45,584 nt of DNA from Pseudomonadota bacterium (GCA_018241365.1 JAFEDX010000005.1:1-45584); one strand, 5' to 3'; positions 35,165-45,340 are shown, counted from the stretch's first letter. Program-made: numbers and translations. Notes: generated by a model not told the origin, from the sequence alone.

Positions 35165-35184
35165 GTGGGTCAGGGACGACCCAC
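35165..35184. repeat. Short inverted repeat between comF and S41 gene
   Basis: GTGGGT (35165-35170) and ACCCAC (35179-35184) form a stem with an eight-base loop in the 72-bp spacer. It could weaken read-through from comF into the peptidase gene. Confidence 0.3.
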
Positions 35185-35200
35185 GGACCAGTGACAGGTG

Positions 35201-35917
35201 TCAGGTTTTGGGCGCCCGCGCCAAGGCCCACGCATCCACGCGCGACACGCCTGCACGCTTCAGCATGCGCACGCATTCTCCTAGCGTCGCGCCGGTGGTG
35301 AATACGTCGTCCAGCACGGCGACGTGCTCGGGCGGCGCATCGTCGAAGCGCACAGTAAAAGCGCCGCGCACGTTGCGGCGGCGCTGCACGGCGGTCAGTT
35401 CGGTCTGTGCAGCGGTGGCGCGCGTTCGCTGCAACGCGCCGTGCAGCATCGGTACGCCAAGATGTTTTGCCAGTGGTTTGGCGAGTTCCTGCGCCTGGTT
35501 GTAGCCGCGCCGGCGCAGGCGCGAGTGATGCAACGGCACCGGCACGATGGCCTGCGGCAAATCCACTGGCGACGCTGATGCGATCCACGCCAGTGACAGC
35601 GTGCGGCCGGCGGCGAGATCGCCCCCGAACTTGAAGCGTGCTTCCAGTTGCGCCAGCGGCCATTCGTAGCGAAACGGCACCCAGGCGGCGCTCCACGGCG
35701 GCTCGCGCTTGATGCAACGCCCGCACAACGGCGCCGGCGCCTCCAGCGGCAGGGCACAGCGCGCGCAACACGCCGTGTTGCGCGGCAATTCCGCCGCGCA
35801 ATCGCGACACAGGCTCAACGCGCCCTGTCCGCGCGCCCCGCACAGCAGGCAATGCGAAGGCAGCAGTGCGTCCAGGGCTTCGTCAACCAGTTTATGCGTC
35901 GTGAAGTTGACAGACAT
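35201..35917 (-). CDS. comF: ComF-family phosphoribosyltransferase-like protein
   Basis: This 238-residue protein starts [10 protein letters not shown] at ATG 35917, with GCAGGA upstream; longer in-frame starts overlap bioB and are rejected. The N-terminus has a zinc-ribbon-like set of Cys pairs (CLLCG, LCRDC, CCARC and CGRC). The C-terminus has the PRPP-binding loop [11 protein letters not shown], preceded by [17 protein letters not shown]. ComF/GntX proteins are linked to DNA uptake in competent bacteria and have no fixed enzyme role. It is divergent from bioB, the usual arrangement in gammaproteobacteria. It is cytoplasmic. Confidence 0.92.
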   Translation of the reverse strand: MSVNFTTHKLVDEALDALLPSHCLLCGARGQGALSLCRDCAAELPRNTACCARCALPLEAPAPLCGRCIKREPPWSAAWVPFRYEWPLAQLEARFKFGGDLAAGRTLSLAWIASASPVDLPQAIVPVPLHHSRLRRRGYNQAQELAKPLAKHLGVPMLHGALQRTRATAAQTELTAVQRRRNVRGAFTVRFDDAPPEHVAVLDDVFTTGATLGECVRMLKRAGVSRVDAWALARAPKT

Positions 35918-35936
35918 TCCTGCGTCCCTCGACACT
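35907..35936 (+). promoter_or_regulatory. Possible bioB promoter
   Basis: A perfect TTGACA (35907-35912) lies within the comF start region on the + strand, 18 bases before GACACT (35931-35936), a weak -10. GACACTTGTC (35931-35940) is a perfect palindrome that could be an operator. No BirA-type box (TTGTAAACC) is seen. The transcript would start near 35944, about 25 bp before the bioB ATG. Confidence 0.35.
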
Positions 35937-35969
35937 TGTCGGTCACTATATAGAAGGTCGAACGCAGCG

Positions 35970-37004
35970 ATGGACGGAATGACCTCCGAATTCGCGGTCC
36001 GGCACGATTGGGCACTGGCTGAAATCGAGGCCATCTTCAACCTGCCGTTCATGGACCTGCTGGCGCGCGCGCACGCGGTGCACGCAGCCCACCACGACCC
36101 GCACGCGGTGCAGGTTTCGACCCTGTTGTCGATCAAGACCGGCGGCTGCCCCGAGGACTGCGCATACTGCCCGCAGGCGCAGCGTTACCACACCGGCGTC
36201 GAAGCGCAGAAACTGCTGGATGTGGACGCCGTGCTGGAACGCGCGCGCGCAGCCAAGGCCGCCGGCGCCTCGCGCTTCTGCATGGGCGCGGCGTGGCGCG
36301 GGCCGAAGGACCGCGACATCCCGAAGGTCGCGGAGATGATCCACGCAGTGAAGTCACTCGGACTGGAAACCTGCGCGACGATGGGCCTGCTGGGCGAGGG
36401 CCACGCACGGCAACTGAAGGACGCCGGGCTCGACTATTACAACCACAACCTCGACACCGCGCCCGACTTCTACGGCGAGATCATCCACACACGCGAGTTC
36501 GAGGATCGCCTCGACACGCTGGACGAAATCCGCCACGCGGGTTTGAAAACCTGTTGCGGCGGCATCGTCGGCATGGGCGAGACGCGCACGCAGCGCGCCG
36601 GTCTGTTGCAGGCGCTGGCCAACCTGCCCGAACACCCGCAGTCGGTGCCGATCAACCAGTTGGTGCGCGTGCCCGGCACGCCGCTGGAACACGCACCCGA
36701 CATGGATCCGTTCGAATTCGTACGCACCATCGCGGTGACACGCATCGTGATGCCGGAATCGATCGTGCGCCTGTCGGCCGGCCGTCAGCAGATGAGCGAT
36801 GAACTGCAGGCGCTGTGTTTCTTCGCAGGTGCGGGTTCAATCTTCATGGGCGAGAAATTGCTGACCACCGGCAACCCGGACGTCGAGCACGACCACGCGC
36901 TGTTCGCACGGCTGGATCTGCACCCGCTGCACATCGAAACGGAATCGCAGACGGTCGTCACGACCCACGCCGACATCCTGGAAGCGTGCCCGCACGTGGC
37001 GTGA
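35970..37004 (+). CDS. bioB: Biotin synthase
   Basis: This 344-residue radical-SAM enzyme inserts sulfur into dethiobiotin. It starts ATG 35970 ([10 protein letters not shown]); the Met at 35979 is a close alternative. The SAM cluster CPEDCAYC holds Cys60, Cys64 and Cys67. The second (auxiliary [2Fe-2S]) ligands appear in [20 protein letters not shown] and [14 protein letters not shown], with the Arg of [11 protein letters not shown]. The length equals the family's (346 in E. coli). It is first in the bioB-bioF-bioH-bioC cluster and divergent from comF. A palindromic repeat separates it from bioF. Confidence 0.97.
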   Translation: MDGMTSEFAVRHDWALAEIEAIFNLPFMDLLARAHAVHAAHHDPHAVQVSTLLSIKTGGCPEDCAYCPQAQRYHTGVEAQKLLDVDAVLERARAAKAAGASRFCMGAAWRGPKDRDIPKVAEMIHAVKSLGLETCATMGLLGEGHARQLKDAGLDYYNHNLDTAPDFYGEIIHTREFEDRLDTLDEIRHAGLKTCCGGIVGMGETRTQRAGLLQALANLPEHPQSVPINQLVRVPGTPLEHAPDMDPFEFVRTIAVTRIVMPESIVRLSAGRQQMSDELQALCFFAGAGSIFMGEKLLTTGNPDVEHDHALFARLDLHPLHIETESQTVVTTHADILEACPHVA

Positions 37005-37010
37005 GCTTTA

Positions 37011-37146
37011 CTCCCTTCTCCCGCCGGAAGAAGGGCGGGGATGAGGGTCCGGAATCACGGTCACACCCATGTTTGCCACACGTTCGTCACCCTTCCACCA
37101 GACCGTACCCTCACCTCTGCCCCTCTCCCACAGGGAGAGGGGTTCG
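37011..37146. repeat. Palindromic element copy E, between bioB and bioF
   Basis: It begins CTCCCTTCTCCCGCCGGAAG and ends CCCCTCTCCCACAGGGAGAG, with the inner blocks GGGGATGAGGGT and ACCCTCACC. It is the same family as the elements in lhr. Its right arm (GGAGAGGGG, 37134-37142) stands nine bases before the bioF ATG and appears to be the ribosome-binding site. Confidence 0.85.
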
Positions 37147-37151
37147 AGCTG

Positions 37152-38318
37152 ATGCGCCCTGATCTGTTGCAAACGCTAGCGCTGCGCGTGGCCGAACGCG
37201 AGCGCGCGGGGTTGTTGCGACGCGTGCGGACGCTCGATCAGGCGCGCAGCACGCGCGTGATGGTCGACGGCCGCGAACTGCTGAACTTCTGCAGCAACGA
37301 CTATCTGGGCCTCGCGCAGGACCCACGCATCATCAAGGCATTGCAGGAGACCGCGAACGAATGCGGCGTCGGCAGCACCGCTGCGCACCTTGTCTGCGGC
37401 CATCGCCGGGAGCACGCGCGACTGGAGGAAGCGTTATGCGAATGGACGGGCCGCGCCGCCGCGCTGCTGTTCTCGTCCGGCTGGCTGGCCAACCTTGGCA
37501 CGTTGCAGGCGTTACTGGACCACAACGGGGTATGCGTGCAGGACAAGTTGAACCACGCGAGCCAGCTGGACGCGGCGCGACTCGCCGGCGCCACGTTGAA
37601 GCGCTATCCGCATGGCGATGCCGCAGGCGCGTCACGCCAACTCGCGGCCTGCGCGGAACAACCCGCATTGCTCGCGACCGATGGCGTGTTCAGCATGGAC
37701 GGCGACGTCGCGCCGCTGGCTGAACTCGCCGCGTTGTGCCGCCGTGACGGCGCAACCTTGATGGTCGACGACGCGCACGGCCTGGGCGTGCTGGGCCCGA
37801 ATGGCGCCGGCAGCGTTGCCGAAGCCGGATTGTCACAACACGACGCACCGGTGCTGATGGCAACGCTCGGCAAATCGGTGGGCTGCATGGGCGCGTTCGT
37901 CGCCGGCAGTCGCGCGCTGATCGACGGATTGACGCAGTTCGCACGCACCTTCGTGTACACCACGGCCATGCCGCCGGCCTTGGCTGCAACCGCAACGGCA
38001 GCCGTGCGCATCGCGCGCGACGAGGACTGGCGGCGCGACAAACTGCAAGCGTTGATCGCACGCTTCCGCGCCGGTGCCGCGCAACTCGGCCTGCCGCTCG
38101 CGAACTCGCGTACGGCGATCCAGCCGATCGTCCTGGGAGACGCGGGCTCAACGGTCATGGCAGCGCAGGCTTTGGAGGCCGCGGGCTTGCTCGTTACCGC
38201 GATCCGCCCGCCCACGGTGCCGCAGGGCAAGGCCCGTCTGCGGGTGACGCTGTCCGCGGCGCACATGGAAGCCGACGTGGACCGGCTGCTGGATGCCTTG
38301 GCGTACCTGCCGCGCTGA
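37152..38318 (+). CDS. bioF: 8-amino-7-oxononanoate synthase
   Basis: This 388-residue PLP enzyme of the alpha-oxoamine synthase family condenses pimeloyl-ACP/CoA with alanine. ATG 37152 (MRPDLLQTLALRV) is chosen because earlier frame codons are read through the palindromic repeat. Motifs are NFCSNDYLGLAQDP, GSTAAHLVCGHRREHARLE, the PLP-ring contact DDAHGLGVLG, and the Schiff-base Lys241 in LMATLGKSVG. The length matches E. coli BioF (384). It is followed after 23 bp by bioH, and its Shine-Dalgarno seems to lie in the repeat arm. Confidence 0.96.
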   Translation: MRPDLLQTLALRVAERERAGLLRRVRTLDQARSTRVMVDGRELLNFCSNDYLGLAQDPRIIKALQETANECGVGSTAAHLVCGHRREHARLEEALCEWTGRAAALLFSSGWLANLGTLQALLDHNGVCVQDKLNHASQLDAARLAGATLKRYPHGDAAGASRQLAACAEQPALLATDGVFSMDGDVAPLAELAALCRRDGATLMVDDAHGLGVLGPNGAGSVAEAGLSQHDAPVLMATLGKSVGCMGAFVAGSRALIDGLTQFARTFVYTTAMPPALAATATAAVRIARDEDWRRDKLQALIARFRAGAAQLGLPLANSRTAIQPIVLGDAGSTVMAAQALEAAGLLVTAIRPPTVPQGKARLRVTLSAAHMEADVDRLLDALAYLPR

Positions 38319-38341
38319 CCCGCATTTATCATTACCGGTCC

Positions 38342-39118
38342 ATGTCCCAACTCTTCATCCACACCGAAGGCCACGGCGACACGCACCTCGTGCTGCTGCA
38401 CGGCTGGGCGATGCACGGCGGCGTGTTCGCGCCACTCATCGAGGCGGCGCGTGACCGTTGCACGCTGCACGTGGTCGACCTGCCGGGGCACGGCCGCTCG
38501 CGCGATTGCACGACGTCGTTGCAGCCTGCCGAATGCGCACGAGCCATGGTCGATCGTGTACCGCCAGCTATCTGGCTGGGCTGGTCGCTGGGGGGGCTGT
38601 ACGCGCTGCAGGCGGCGCTGGATTTCCCACACCAGGTGCAGGCGCTCGCGATGCTGTGCGCCTCGCCGCGTTTCGTGCGGGGCGGCGATTGGCCGCACGC
38701 TGTATCGCCCGAGATCCTGCAGAACTTCGGACGCGACCTCGAAACCGACTACGAGGGAACGCTCGAACGTTTCATGGCGCTGGAGGCACTGGGCAGTGAT
38801 TGCGCGCAGGCCGACTTGCGCAAGCTGCGCGCCGATACCTTCAACGAACACCCGCCGGCTGTGCGTGCGCTGGTGGAAGGCCTGGGCGTGCTGGAACACA
38901 GCGACTTGCGCGCACGCGTGCATGAGCTCACGCAACCCAGCGCGTGGATCGCGGGGCGCCGCGATCGGCTGATCCCGTGGCAGGCGATGCAATGGAGCGC
39001 GGACCAATGCGGTGGTGCATTCACGTGCATTGCAGGTGGCGGCCATGCGCCCTTCATCGGCCACACCCGCGAAGTCGTGGCCGCGCTCGAACCCCTGTGC
39101 GCGGCGGCCACGGCATGA
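38342..39118 (+). CDS. bioH: Pimeloyl-ACP methyl ester esterase
   Basis: This 258-residue alpha/beta hydrolase removes the methyl group from pimeloyl-ACP methyl ester, ending the disguised fatty-acid cycle started by BioC. It has the oxyanion HGWAMHGG and the nucleophile elbow LGWSLGG with Ser82, the same position as in E. coli BioH. Acid Asp in GRRDRLIPW and His in GGGHAPFIGH complete the triad. It starts ATG 38342, and the stop overlaps the bioC ATG (39115-39118). The length is as in E. coli (256). Confidence 0.94.
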   Translation: MSQLFIHTEGHGDTHLVLLHGWAMHGGVFAPLIEAARDRCTLHVVDLPGHGRSRDCTTSLQPAECARAMVDRVPPAIWLGWSLGGLYALQAALDFPHQVQALAMLCASPRFVRGGDWPHAVSPEILQNFGRDLETDYEGTLERFMALEALGSDCAQADLRKLRADTFNEHPPAVRALVEGLGVLEHSDLRARVHELTQPSAWIAGRRDRLIPWQAMQWSADQCGGAFTCIAGGGHAPFIGHTREVVAALEPLCAAATA

Positions 39119-39996
39119 ACGACCAGCGACTCGACCCCCGGCAAGTGCGCCGTGCGTTTGCGCGCGCGGCGACGACGTATGAACAGCACGACGTACTGCA
39201 ACGCGAGGTCGAATCACGGTTGTTCGACAGCCTCGATTACTACGAAGGCAAGCCTGAACGCGTGCTCGACGTCGGCTGCGGCACCGCGCGTGGCACCGCG
39301 CGTTTGAAGAAGCGCTGGCGTGAGGCACAAGTCATCGCGCTGGACGTATCGCTACCGATGCTGCAGCGGGCGCGCAAACACGCCGGCTGGCTGAAACCCT
39401 TCACGCGCGTATGCGCAGACGGACTGGCGTTGCCGTTTCCCGACCACAGCATGGACGTGGTGTATTCCAACCTCCTCCTGCAATGGTGCGACACGCCACG
39501 CGAGCTGTTCCGCGAATGCGTGCGCGTACTGAAACCCGGCGGCTTCCTCGTGGCGTCCAGCCTCGGCCCGGACACCTTGCACGAGTTGCGCGCCGCCTGG
39601 GCCGCCGTCGATGCCGCACAACCGCACGTTGGTCGCTTCCTCGACCTGCACGACCTCGGCGATGCCGCGCTCGCGGCGGGATTGAAGGATCCGGTGCTCG
39701 ACGCCGACCATATCCACATGCATTACGCCGATGTGCGCACGCTGCTCGCCGACCTGAAGGGCCTGGGCGCCACCAACGCCGATGTCGAACGTGCGCGCGG
39801 ACTCACCGGCAAGGCGCGTTTCAAGGCCATGCTCGACGCGTACGCAACGCGTCACGACGACGGCCGTATTCCCGCGACCTGGGAAGTGGTGACGCTGCAC
39901 GCGTGGGGCTTCCCCGCCGATGCCTTGCCGTTGTACGGCGGGCGCGAAACCCGCTTCGAAGTGCTCAGCCGCCGCGGGCCAAGGACGCCCGTGTAG
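39115..39996 (+). CDS. bioC: Malonyl-ACP O-methyltransferase
   Basis: This 293-residue SAM methyltransferase primes pimelate synthesis by esterifying malonyl-ACP. It starts ATG 39115, overlapping the bioH stop. DPRQVRRAFARAATTYEQH is the BioC-specific N-terminus, VLDVGCGTARG (about 50-60) is the SAM loop, and YSNLLLQWCDTP is the BioC motif after strand 4. The TAG stop (39994-39996) is the first triplet of a palindromic GTAGGAG repeat. bioA and bioD are not within this window. Confidence 0.95.
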   Translation: MNDQRLDPRQVRRAFARAATTYEQHDVLQREVESRLFDSLDYYEGKPERVLDVGCGTARGTARLKKRWREAQVIALDVSLPMLQRARKHAGWLKPFTRVCADGLALPFPDHSMDVVYSNLLLQWCDTPRELFRECVRVLKPGGFLVASSLGPDTLHELRAAWAAVDAAQPHVGRFLDLHDLGDAALAAGLKDPVLDADHIHMHYADVRTLLADLKGLGATNADVERARGLTGKARFKAMLDAYATRHDDGRIPATWEVVTLHAWGFPADALPLYGGRETRFEVLSRRGPRTPV

Positions 39997-40039
39997 GAGC
40001 GGTGGAAGCCGCGACGGTCGGGCCTTCCGGCCCTCCTAC
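39993..40039. repeat. GTAGGAG...CTCCTAC repeat between bioC and propeller gene
   Basis: GTAGGAGCGGTGGAAGCCGC begins at 39993 and GGGCCTTCCGGCCCTCCTAC ends at 40039; the inner GGGCCTTCCGGCCC can form its own hairpin. It holds both the bioC TAG (39994-39996) and the reverse TAG (40036-40038) of the neighbouring propeller gene. It is the same family as 33587-33689, about half its length. Confidence 0.8.
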
Positions 40040-41106
40040 CTGCCGACTGCGTCCCCAACCACGAGGATCGTGAAACTGCCCGGCTTCATCGTCGGCCGTG
40101 GATGCGGATGTGCCTTTGTCGGCTGCGGACGCGGCCCGAGCTCTGCCGCCGACAGGTAAATCCGGCCGCTGGCTTCGTCCAGCGCCATCGTGCGCGCGCT
40201 CTTCTGCGTCGGCACGTTTTGCAGCACGGTGTAGTGGTCCGGATCATCCTGATGCACCACGGTCAGGGTGCCGCTGCGGCCATTGGAGCTGAACACCAGT
40301 CCGCGCCTGGCGTCATAGCGCGCGGCATCCGGGCCTTCGCCGATCGGCACGCTGGCAACTTGCTGGCCGTTGGTGGAGTCGGTCACGGCCATCACCTTGT
40401 TTTGGCACACCGAGAACAGGCGATGGTGCGCGACATCGATCGCGAGCCCGGACGGGGAATCGCAGTCCTTGAGCGGCCAGGTGACGATGACCTTCATCGC
40501 GACCGGGTCGATCTCGGCCAGTTCGTTCCTGCTCTCGATGTTGTCGAACACGTGCCCCTGCCCGTCGCTGACCGCGAACTCAGGCCGTCCCGGCAAGGCC
40601 ACATGACCCAGCAGCTTGCCGCTCTTTGCGTCGACCACGCTGGCGTCGTTGCTGTCGCCGTTGAAAGTGAACACGCGCTTCGAATACGGGTCGTACAGGA
40701 TGGCATCGGGATCCTTGGCGCCGACATCAATGGTCTGTTCGACCTGCAGCGTGGCGGGATCGAACACCGTGACGGTGTTCGCGCGCCCGTTGCTGATGAA
40801 GCCTTTCCGCAAATCGTCGGCGAGTGCGATGCCGTGCACGCCTGACAATCCGTCGATCTCGCCGATGACGGAGCTCTTGGCCATGGATGGCATTCTCGCT
40901 GCATCCAGCACGATCACGCGGTCCGAACGGCTGACATACAGGTGCTGTGTAGCCTGATCGATCGCGAGGTAATCCCAGCCGCCCTCGCCACCGAGCGCAT
41001 GGCGGTCCACGGTCCGCCAACCTGAACCAGCCTGACCCGCCACTGCGACAGTCGCTGCGCCCGTCAATACCAGCGCCGCGGCCAAAACCACCAGGGATTT
41101 GCGCAT
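40036..41106 (-). CDS. Exported YncE-like beta-propeller protein
   Basis: This is a 356-residue protein with a signal peptide (MRKSLVVLAAALVLTGAATVAVAG, cleavage near AGQ). The mature part has repeating seven-bladed propeller motifs: HLYVSRSDRVIVLDAA, NTVTVFDPATLQVEQTIDVG, DASVVDAKSGKLLGHVALPG and KVMAVTDSTNGQQVASVPIG. These are the surface-layer/YncE style, in which proteins bind DNA or act as periplasmic scaffolds. No active site can be named. Its stop lies in the repeat at 39993-40039, and it is divergent from the EamA gene by 65 bp. Confidence 0.82.
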   Translation of the reverse strand: MRKSLVVLAAALVLTGAATVAVAGQAGSGWRTVDRHALGGEGGWDYLAIDQATQHLYVSRSDRVIVLDAARMPSMAKSSVIGEIDGLSGVHGIALADDLRKGFISNGRANTVTVFDPATLQVEQTIDVGAKDPDAILYDPYSKRVFTFNGDSNDASVVDAKSGKLLGHVALPGRPEFAVSDGQGHVFDNIESRNELAEIDPVAMKVIVTWPLKDCDSPSGLAIDVAHHRLFSVCQNKVMAVTDSTNGQQVASVPIGEGPDAARYDARRGLVFSSNGRSGTLTVVHQDDPDHYTVLQNVPTQKSARTMALDEASGRIYLSAAELGPRPQPTKAHPHPRPTMKPGSFTILVVGDAVGR

Positions 41107-41171
41107 GTGTCAGGCCTCGCTGGAAATCGTGGCGCACTATCCTACGCCTTCCTTTGCGAACGCTTATCGGC

Positions 41172-42059
41172 ATGACGGACGCCCGCAACTCCACCCGCGC
41201 GGCATGGATCGGGCTGTTGATCCTGACCGTGGTATGGAGCCTCAACTGGTCGGTGATGAAAGTTGCGACCCGCTACAGCGGTCCGTTCACCTTCAGCGCG
41301 CAGCGCTACGTGATCGGCACCGTGGTGCTGTTCGCACTGCTCGCGCTGCAGCGCAAGAACCTCAAACCCACGCCATGGCTGCCGACGATCGTGATCGGCC
41401 TGTGCCAGACGATGGCCTTCCAGGCGCTGGCGCAATGGGCGCTGGTGTCGGGCGGGGCCGGCAAGACCGCGCTGCTGGCCTACAGCATGCCGTTCTGGGT
41501 GGTGCCGCTGGCGTGGTGGTGGCTGCACGAGAAACCGGGCCTTGCCCGCTGGATCTGCATCGCGCTGGCCGCGGCGGGTTTCGTGTGCGTGGTGGAGCCG
41601 TGGAAACCCATCGGCGAACCGGAGAGCATCACGCTCGCGCTGCTGGCAGGGCTGGCCTGGGCGATCGCGACGGTGTTGTCCAAGCGCGTGTTCCAGCAAC
41701 ACCCCGACGTCACGCCCCTGCGCCTGACGGCTTGGCAAATGTTGATCGGCACGGCGGGCCTCGTGATCCTCGCACTCGCCAGCCACGAGCGCGCGGTGTC
41801 GTATACCGGTGAATACATCGCCGCATTGCTCTACAACGGGCTGTTGTCGTCGGGCATCTGCTGGGCGGTGTGGGCGCTGATCGTGCAACGCCTGTCGGCC
41901 AACGTGGCTGGACTTACCAGCCTTGCAGTGCCGGTCGCTGGCGTGTTGTTTGCATGGGGGCTGCTGGGTGAACGCCCGTCGCCGGCCGAATGGCTGGGCA
42001 TCGTGCTGATCGGCATCGCCCTCGCAGCCTTGCAATTCAGGCGACGCGTGCGAGCATAA
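41172..42059 (+). CDS. EamA-family (DMT) transporter
   Basis: This 295-residue inner-membrane protein starts at ATG 41172 ([12 protein letters not shown]); a TTG at 41154 in frame is less likely. It shows ten hydrophobic segments in two EamA halves: the first starts [20 protein letters not shown], and the second half holds [39 protein letters not shown] is the conserved end. Family members export amino acids, nucleosides or drugs; the substrate is not readable. It lies 40 bp before tviB and could be co-transcribed. Confidence 0.88.
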   Translation: MTDARNSTRAAWIGLLILTVVWSLNWSVMKVATRYSGPFTFSAQRYVIGTVVLFALLALQRKNLKPTPWLPTIVIGLCQTMAFQALAQWALVSGGAGKTALLAYSMPFWVVPLAWWWLHEKPGLARWICIALAAAGFVCVVEPWKPIGEPESITLALLAGLAWAIATVLSKRVFQQHPDVTPLRLTAWQMLIGTAGLVILALASHERAVSYTGEYIAALLYNGLLSSGICWAVWALIVQRLSANVAGLTSLAVPVAGVLFAWGLLGERPSPAEWLGIVLIGIALAALQFRRRVRA

Positions 42060-42099
42060 CCGGCCTTGGAATCACGCACGTCCTTCACAAGGAATCCGC

Positions 42100-43392
<1,293 letters not shown>

Positions 43393-43441
43393 GGGAAGCC
43401 GCGAATGATCCGCACCAAGCCAAACAATGCTTCCGCGATGT

Positions 43442-43590
43442 TCCCCTCTCCCTTCGGGAGAGGGTGCCCCGGAGGGGCGGGTGAGGGTGCGCATTTGCGA
43501 CATGGCAGCGGTTCGTGCGCGAATTCGTCCTGCGCAAGCCCGAACCCTCATCCGGCGCTGCGCGCCACCTTCTCCCGGAGGGAGAAGGTG
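43442..43590. repeat. Palindromic element copy F, between tviB and epimerase
   Basis: It starts TCCCCTCTCCCTTCGGGAGAG and ends TTCTCCCGGAGGGAGAAGG, with GGGTGAGGGTG and GAACCCTCATCC facing inside: a complete element in the 224-bp spacer. It ends 26 bp before the epimerase ATG, which has its own separate GGAGG site. Confidence 0.85.
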
Positions 43591-43616
43591 AAAAACCATT
43601 AGTCCCGGAGGTTTCC

Positions 43617-44624
43617 ATGCGCATCCTCGTCACCGGCGCCGCCGGCTTCATCGGCTCCGCCCTCTCGCACCGCCTGCTGGCGCGTGGCGACGAGGTGCTG
43701 GGCGTGGACAACCTCAATGACTACTACGACGTCAGCCTGAAGCAGGCGCGGCTGGATCGCCTGACGCCGCACGCGAATTTCCGGTTCGCCAAGCTGGGCA
43801 TCGAGGACCGGCCGGCGCTGGAACGTGTGTTCCATGACTTCAAGCCGCAGCGCGTGGTGAATCTGGCTGCGCAGGCCGGGGTGCGCTACTCCATCGAAAA
43901 CCCCTACGCCTACGTCGAATCCAACCTGGTCGGCTTCATCAACATCCTGGAAGCCTGCCGCCACGGCAAGGTCGGACACCTTGTCTATGCTTCATCCAGC
44001 TCGGTGTACGGAGCCAACCGCAAGCTGCCGTTCTCGGTGCAGGACCCGGTCGATCATCCGGTCAGCCTGTACGCGGCCACCAAGAAGGCCAACGAATTGA
44101 TGGCGCACACCTACAGCCATCTCTATGGCCTGCCGACCACCGGCCTGCGCTTTTTCACGGTGTACGGACCGTGGGGGCGTCCAGACATGGCGCTGTTCCT
44201 GTTCACCCGCAAGATCCTGGCCGGTGAACCCATCGACGTCTTCAACCACGGCCACCACACGCGCGACTTCACCTACATCGACGACATCGTGGAGGGCGTG
44301 ATCCGCACCCTGGACCACGTTCCAAACCCGGACCCGCACTACGACCCCCTGCACCCGAACTCCGCGACCTCGTCGGCGCCGTACCGGGTGTACAACATCG
44401 GCAACAGCCATCCCGTCCAGCTTTCCCACTACATCGAGGTGCTGGAAGCCTGCCTGGGCCGCAAGGCCGAGCAGAACCTGCTGCCACTGCAACCCGGTGA
44501 CGTACCCGACACCAGCGCGGAAGTCTCTGAATTGATGGCGGATACCGGCTACAAGCCGGATACTCCGGTGGAAGAAGGCGTGCGGCGTTTCGTCGAGTGG
44601 TACCGGCGTTATTACGGCGTATGA
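43617..44624 (+). CDS. UDP-sugar C4-epimerase (UDP-uronate epimerase-like)
   Basis: This 335-residue extended short-chain dehydrogenase starts ATG 43617, with CCCGGAGG five to eight bases upstream. NAD loop [11 protein letters not shown] (6-16), catalytic YASSSSVYG, and Tyr152-x3-Lys156 in [10 protein letters not shown] are all present, plus [12 protein letters not shown], seen in UDP-glucuronate 4-epimerases (CapI). The partner tviB suggests the substrate is a UDP-HexNAc-uronic acid (TviC-like role), while the CapI-like sequence suggests UDP-GlcUA to UDP-GalUA; both remain possible. It is cytoplasmic, and the sugar nucleotide feeds the polysaccharide made by the export genes downstream. Confidence 0.88.
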   Translation: MRILVTGAAGFIGSALSHRLLARGDEVLGVDNLNDYYDVSLKQARLDRLTPHANFRFAKLGIEDRPALERVFHDFKPQRVVNLAAQAGVRYSIENPYAYVESNLVGFINILEACRHGKVGHLVYASSSSVYGANRKLPFSVQDPVDHPVSLYAATKKANELMAHTYSHLYGLPTTGLRFFTVYGPWGRPDMALFLFTRKILAGEPIDVFNHGHHTRDFTYIDDIVEGVIRTLDHVPNPDPHYDPLHPNSATSSAPYRVYNIGNSHPVQLSHYIEVLEACLGRKAEQNLLPLQPGDVPDTSAEVSELMADTGYKPDTPVEEGVRRFVEWYRRYYGV

Positions 44625-44634
44625 AGTTGAGATC

Positions 44635-44651
44635 TGGCACACAAATTGCTT
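44635..44651 (+). promoter_or_regulatory. Sigma-54 promoter before the EPS export gene
   Basis: TGGCACACAAATTGCTT (44635-44651) matches the RpoN consensus TGGCACG-N4-TTGCW with the strict GG to GC spacing; only the seventh base departs. It lies 84 bp before the export-lipoprotein ATG, 11 bp after the epimerase stop, facing rightward. The transcript would begin around 44661. It needs an enhancer-binding activator, as known for PEP-CTERM-type EPS loci. Confidence 0.7.
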
Positions 44652-44668
44652 GAAGTTTCTCAATACAG

Positions 44669-44688
44669 AGTGTGATACGTTTCACACT
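44669..44688. promoter_or_regulatory. CRP/Clp-type palindrome before the EPS export gene
   Basis: AGTGTGATACGTTTCACACT (44669-44688) is a perfect inverted repeat with half-sites TGTGA-N6-TCACA, the CRP/Clp consensus. It lies downstream of the predicted sigma-54 start, so if bound it would probably hinder that promoter or drive a nearer start. Clp responds to c-di-GMP in Xanthomonas; the binding factor here is inferred. Confidence 0.6.
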
Positions 44689-44719
44689 TTCGTAACTCCC
44701 ACGCAAAAAGGGCATAGCG

Positions 44720-45340
44720 ATGAATATCCTGATTCGTCTGGGCGGTTTGGCGTGCCTGTTGCTGCTGGCTGCCTGCACCACCATCCCGGCTTCCAACCAG
44801 GCTCCGCCGGTCGTCGCCCATCCCGAAGCAGTGACGAGCTACCACATCGGCGTCGATGACCAGTTGCAGGTCACGGTCTGGCAGAACCCCGAACTCAGCG
44901 TCAGCGTGCCGGTACGCCCGGACGGCAAGATCACGGTGCCGCTGATCGGCGACGTGCAGGCCGGCGGCCAGACGCCAACTGAAGTTTCCACCGAGATCCA
45001 GGACAAGCTGAAGGCATTCGTGCGCGACCCGCAGGTTGCCGTGATCGTCACCCAGCTGCGCAGCCACGAATACCTGACCCGGGTCAGCGTGACCGGCGCG
45101 GTCCAGCACCCGGTCTCCGCCCCCTACCACCAGGGCATGACCGTGCTGGACGCAATCCTCGCCGCGGGCGGCGTCAACGTCTTCGCGGCCGCCGATGAGA
45201 CCGTGCTGTACCGCAAGGTCGACGGCACCACCAAGGCGTATCGTGTGCGCTTGGACAAGATCCTGCAATCGGGCGACCTCGCGACCAACTATCCGTTGCA
45301 GCCCGGCGACGTGATCACCGTGCCGACGCGCAGCTTCTGA
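44720..45340 (+). CDS. Polysaccharide export lipoprotein, Wza-like, PEP-CTERM/XrtA-associated type
   Basis: This 206-residue outer-membrane lipoprotein starts ATG 44720. The signal peptide MNILIRLGGLACLLLL ends in lipobox LAAC (Cys19). YHIGVDDQLQVTVWQNPELSVSVPVRPDG is the poly-export domain. The SLBB part (VSVTGAVQHPVSAPYHQGMTVLDAIL, AAGGVNVFAA) follows, ending QPGDVITVPTRSF. The short length and these motifs match the export protein of exosortase-linked (XrtA/PEP-CTERM) EPS systems, rather than the ~380-residue Wza. It is preceded by the sigma-54 and CRP-like sites and followed 18 bp later by the chain-length gene. Confidence 0.9.
   Translation: MNILIRLGGLACLLLLAACTTIPASNQAPPVVAHPEAVTSYHIGVDDQLQVTVWQNPELSVSVPVRPDGKITVPLIGDVQAGGQTPTEVSTEIQDKLKAFVRDPQVAVIVTQLRSHEYLTRVSVTGAVQHPVSAPYHQGMTVLDAILAAGGVNVFAAADETVLYRKVDGTTKAYRVRLDKILQSGDLATNYPLQPGDVITVPTRSF

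Noticed and set aside
37011-37146. Spaced repeats as a CRISPR array
   Set aside because: Repeats are dispersed, palindromic over their full length and not separated by equal unique spacers; no cas gene is present.
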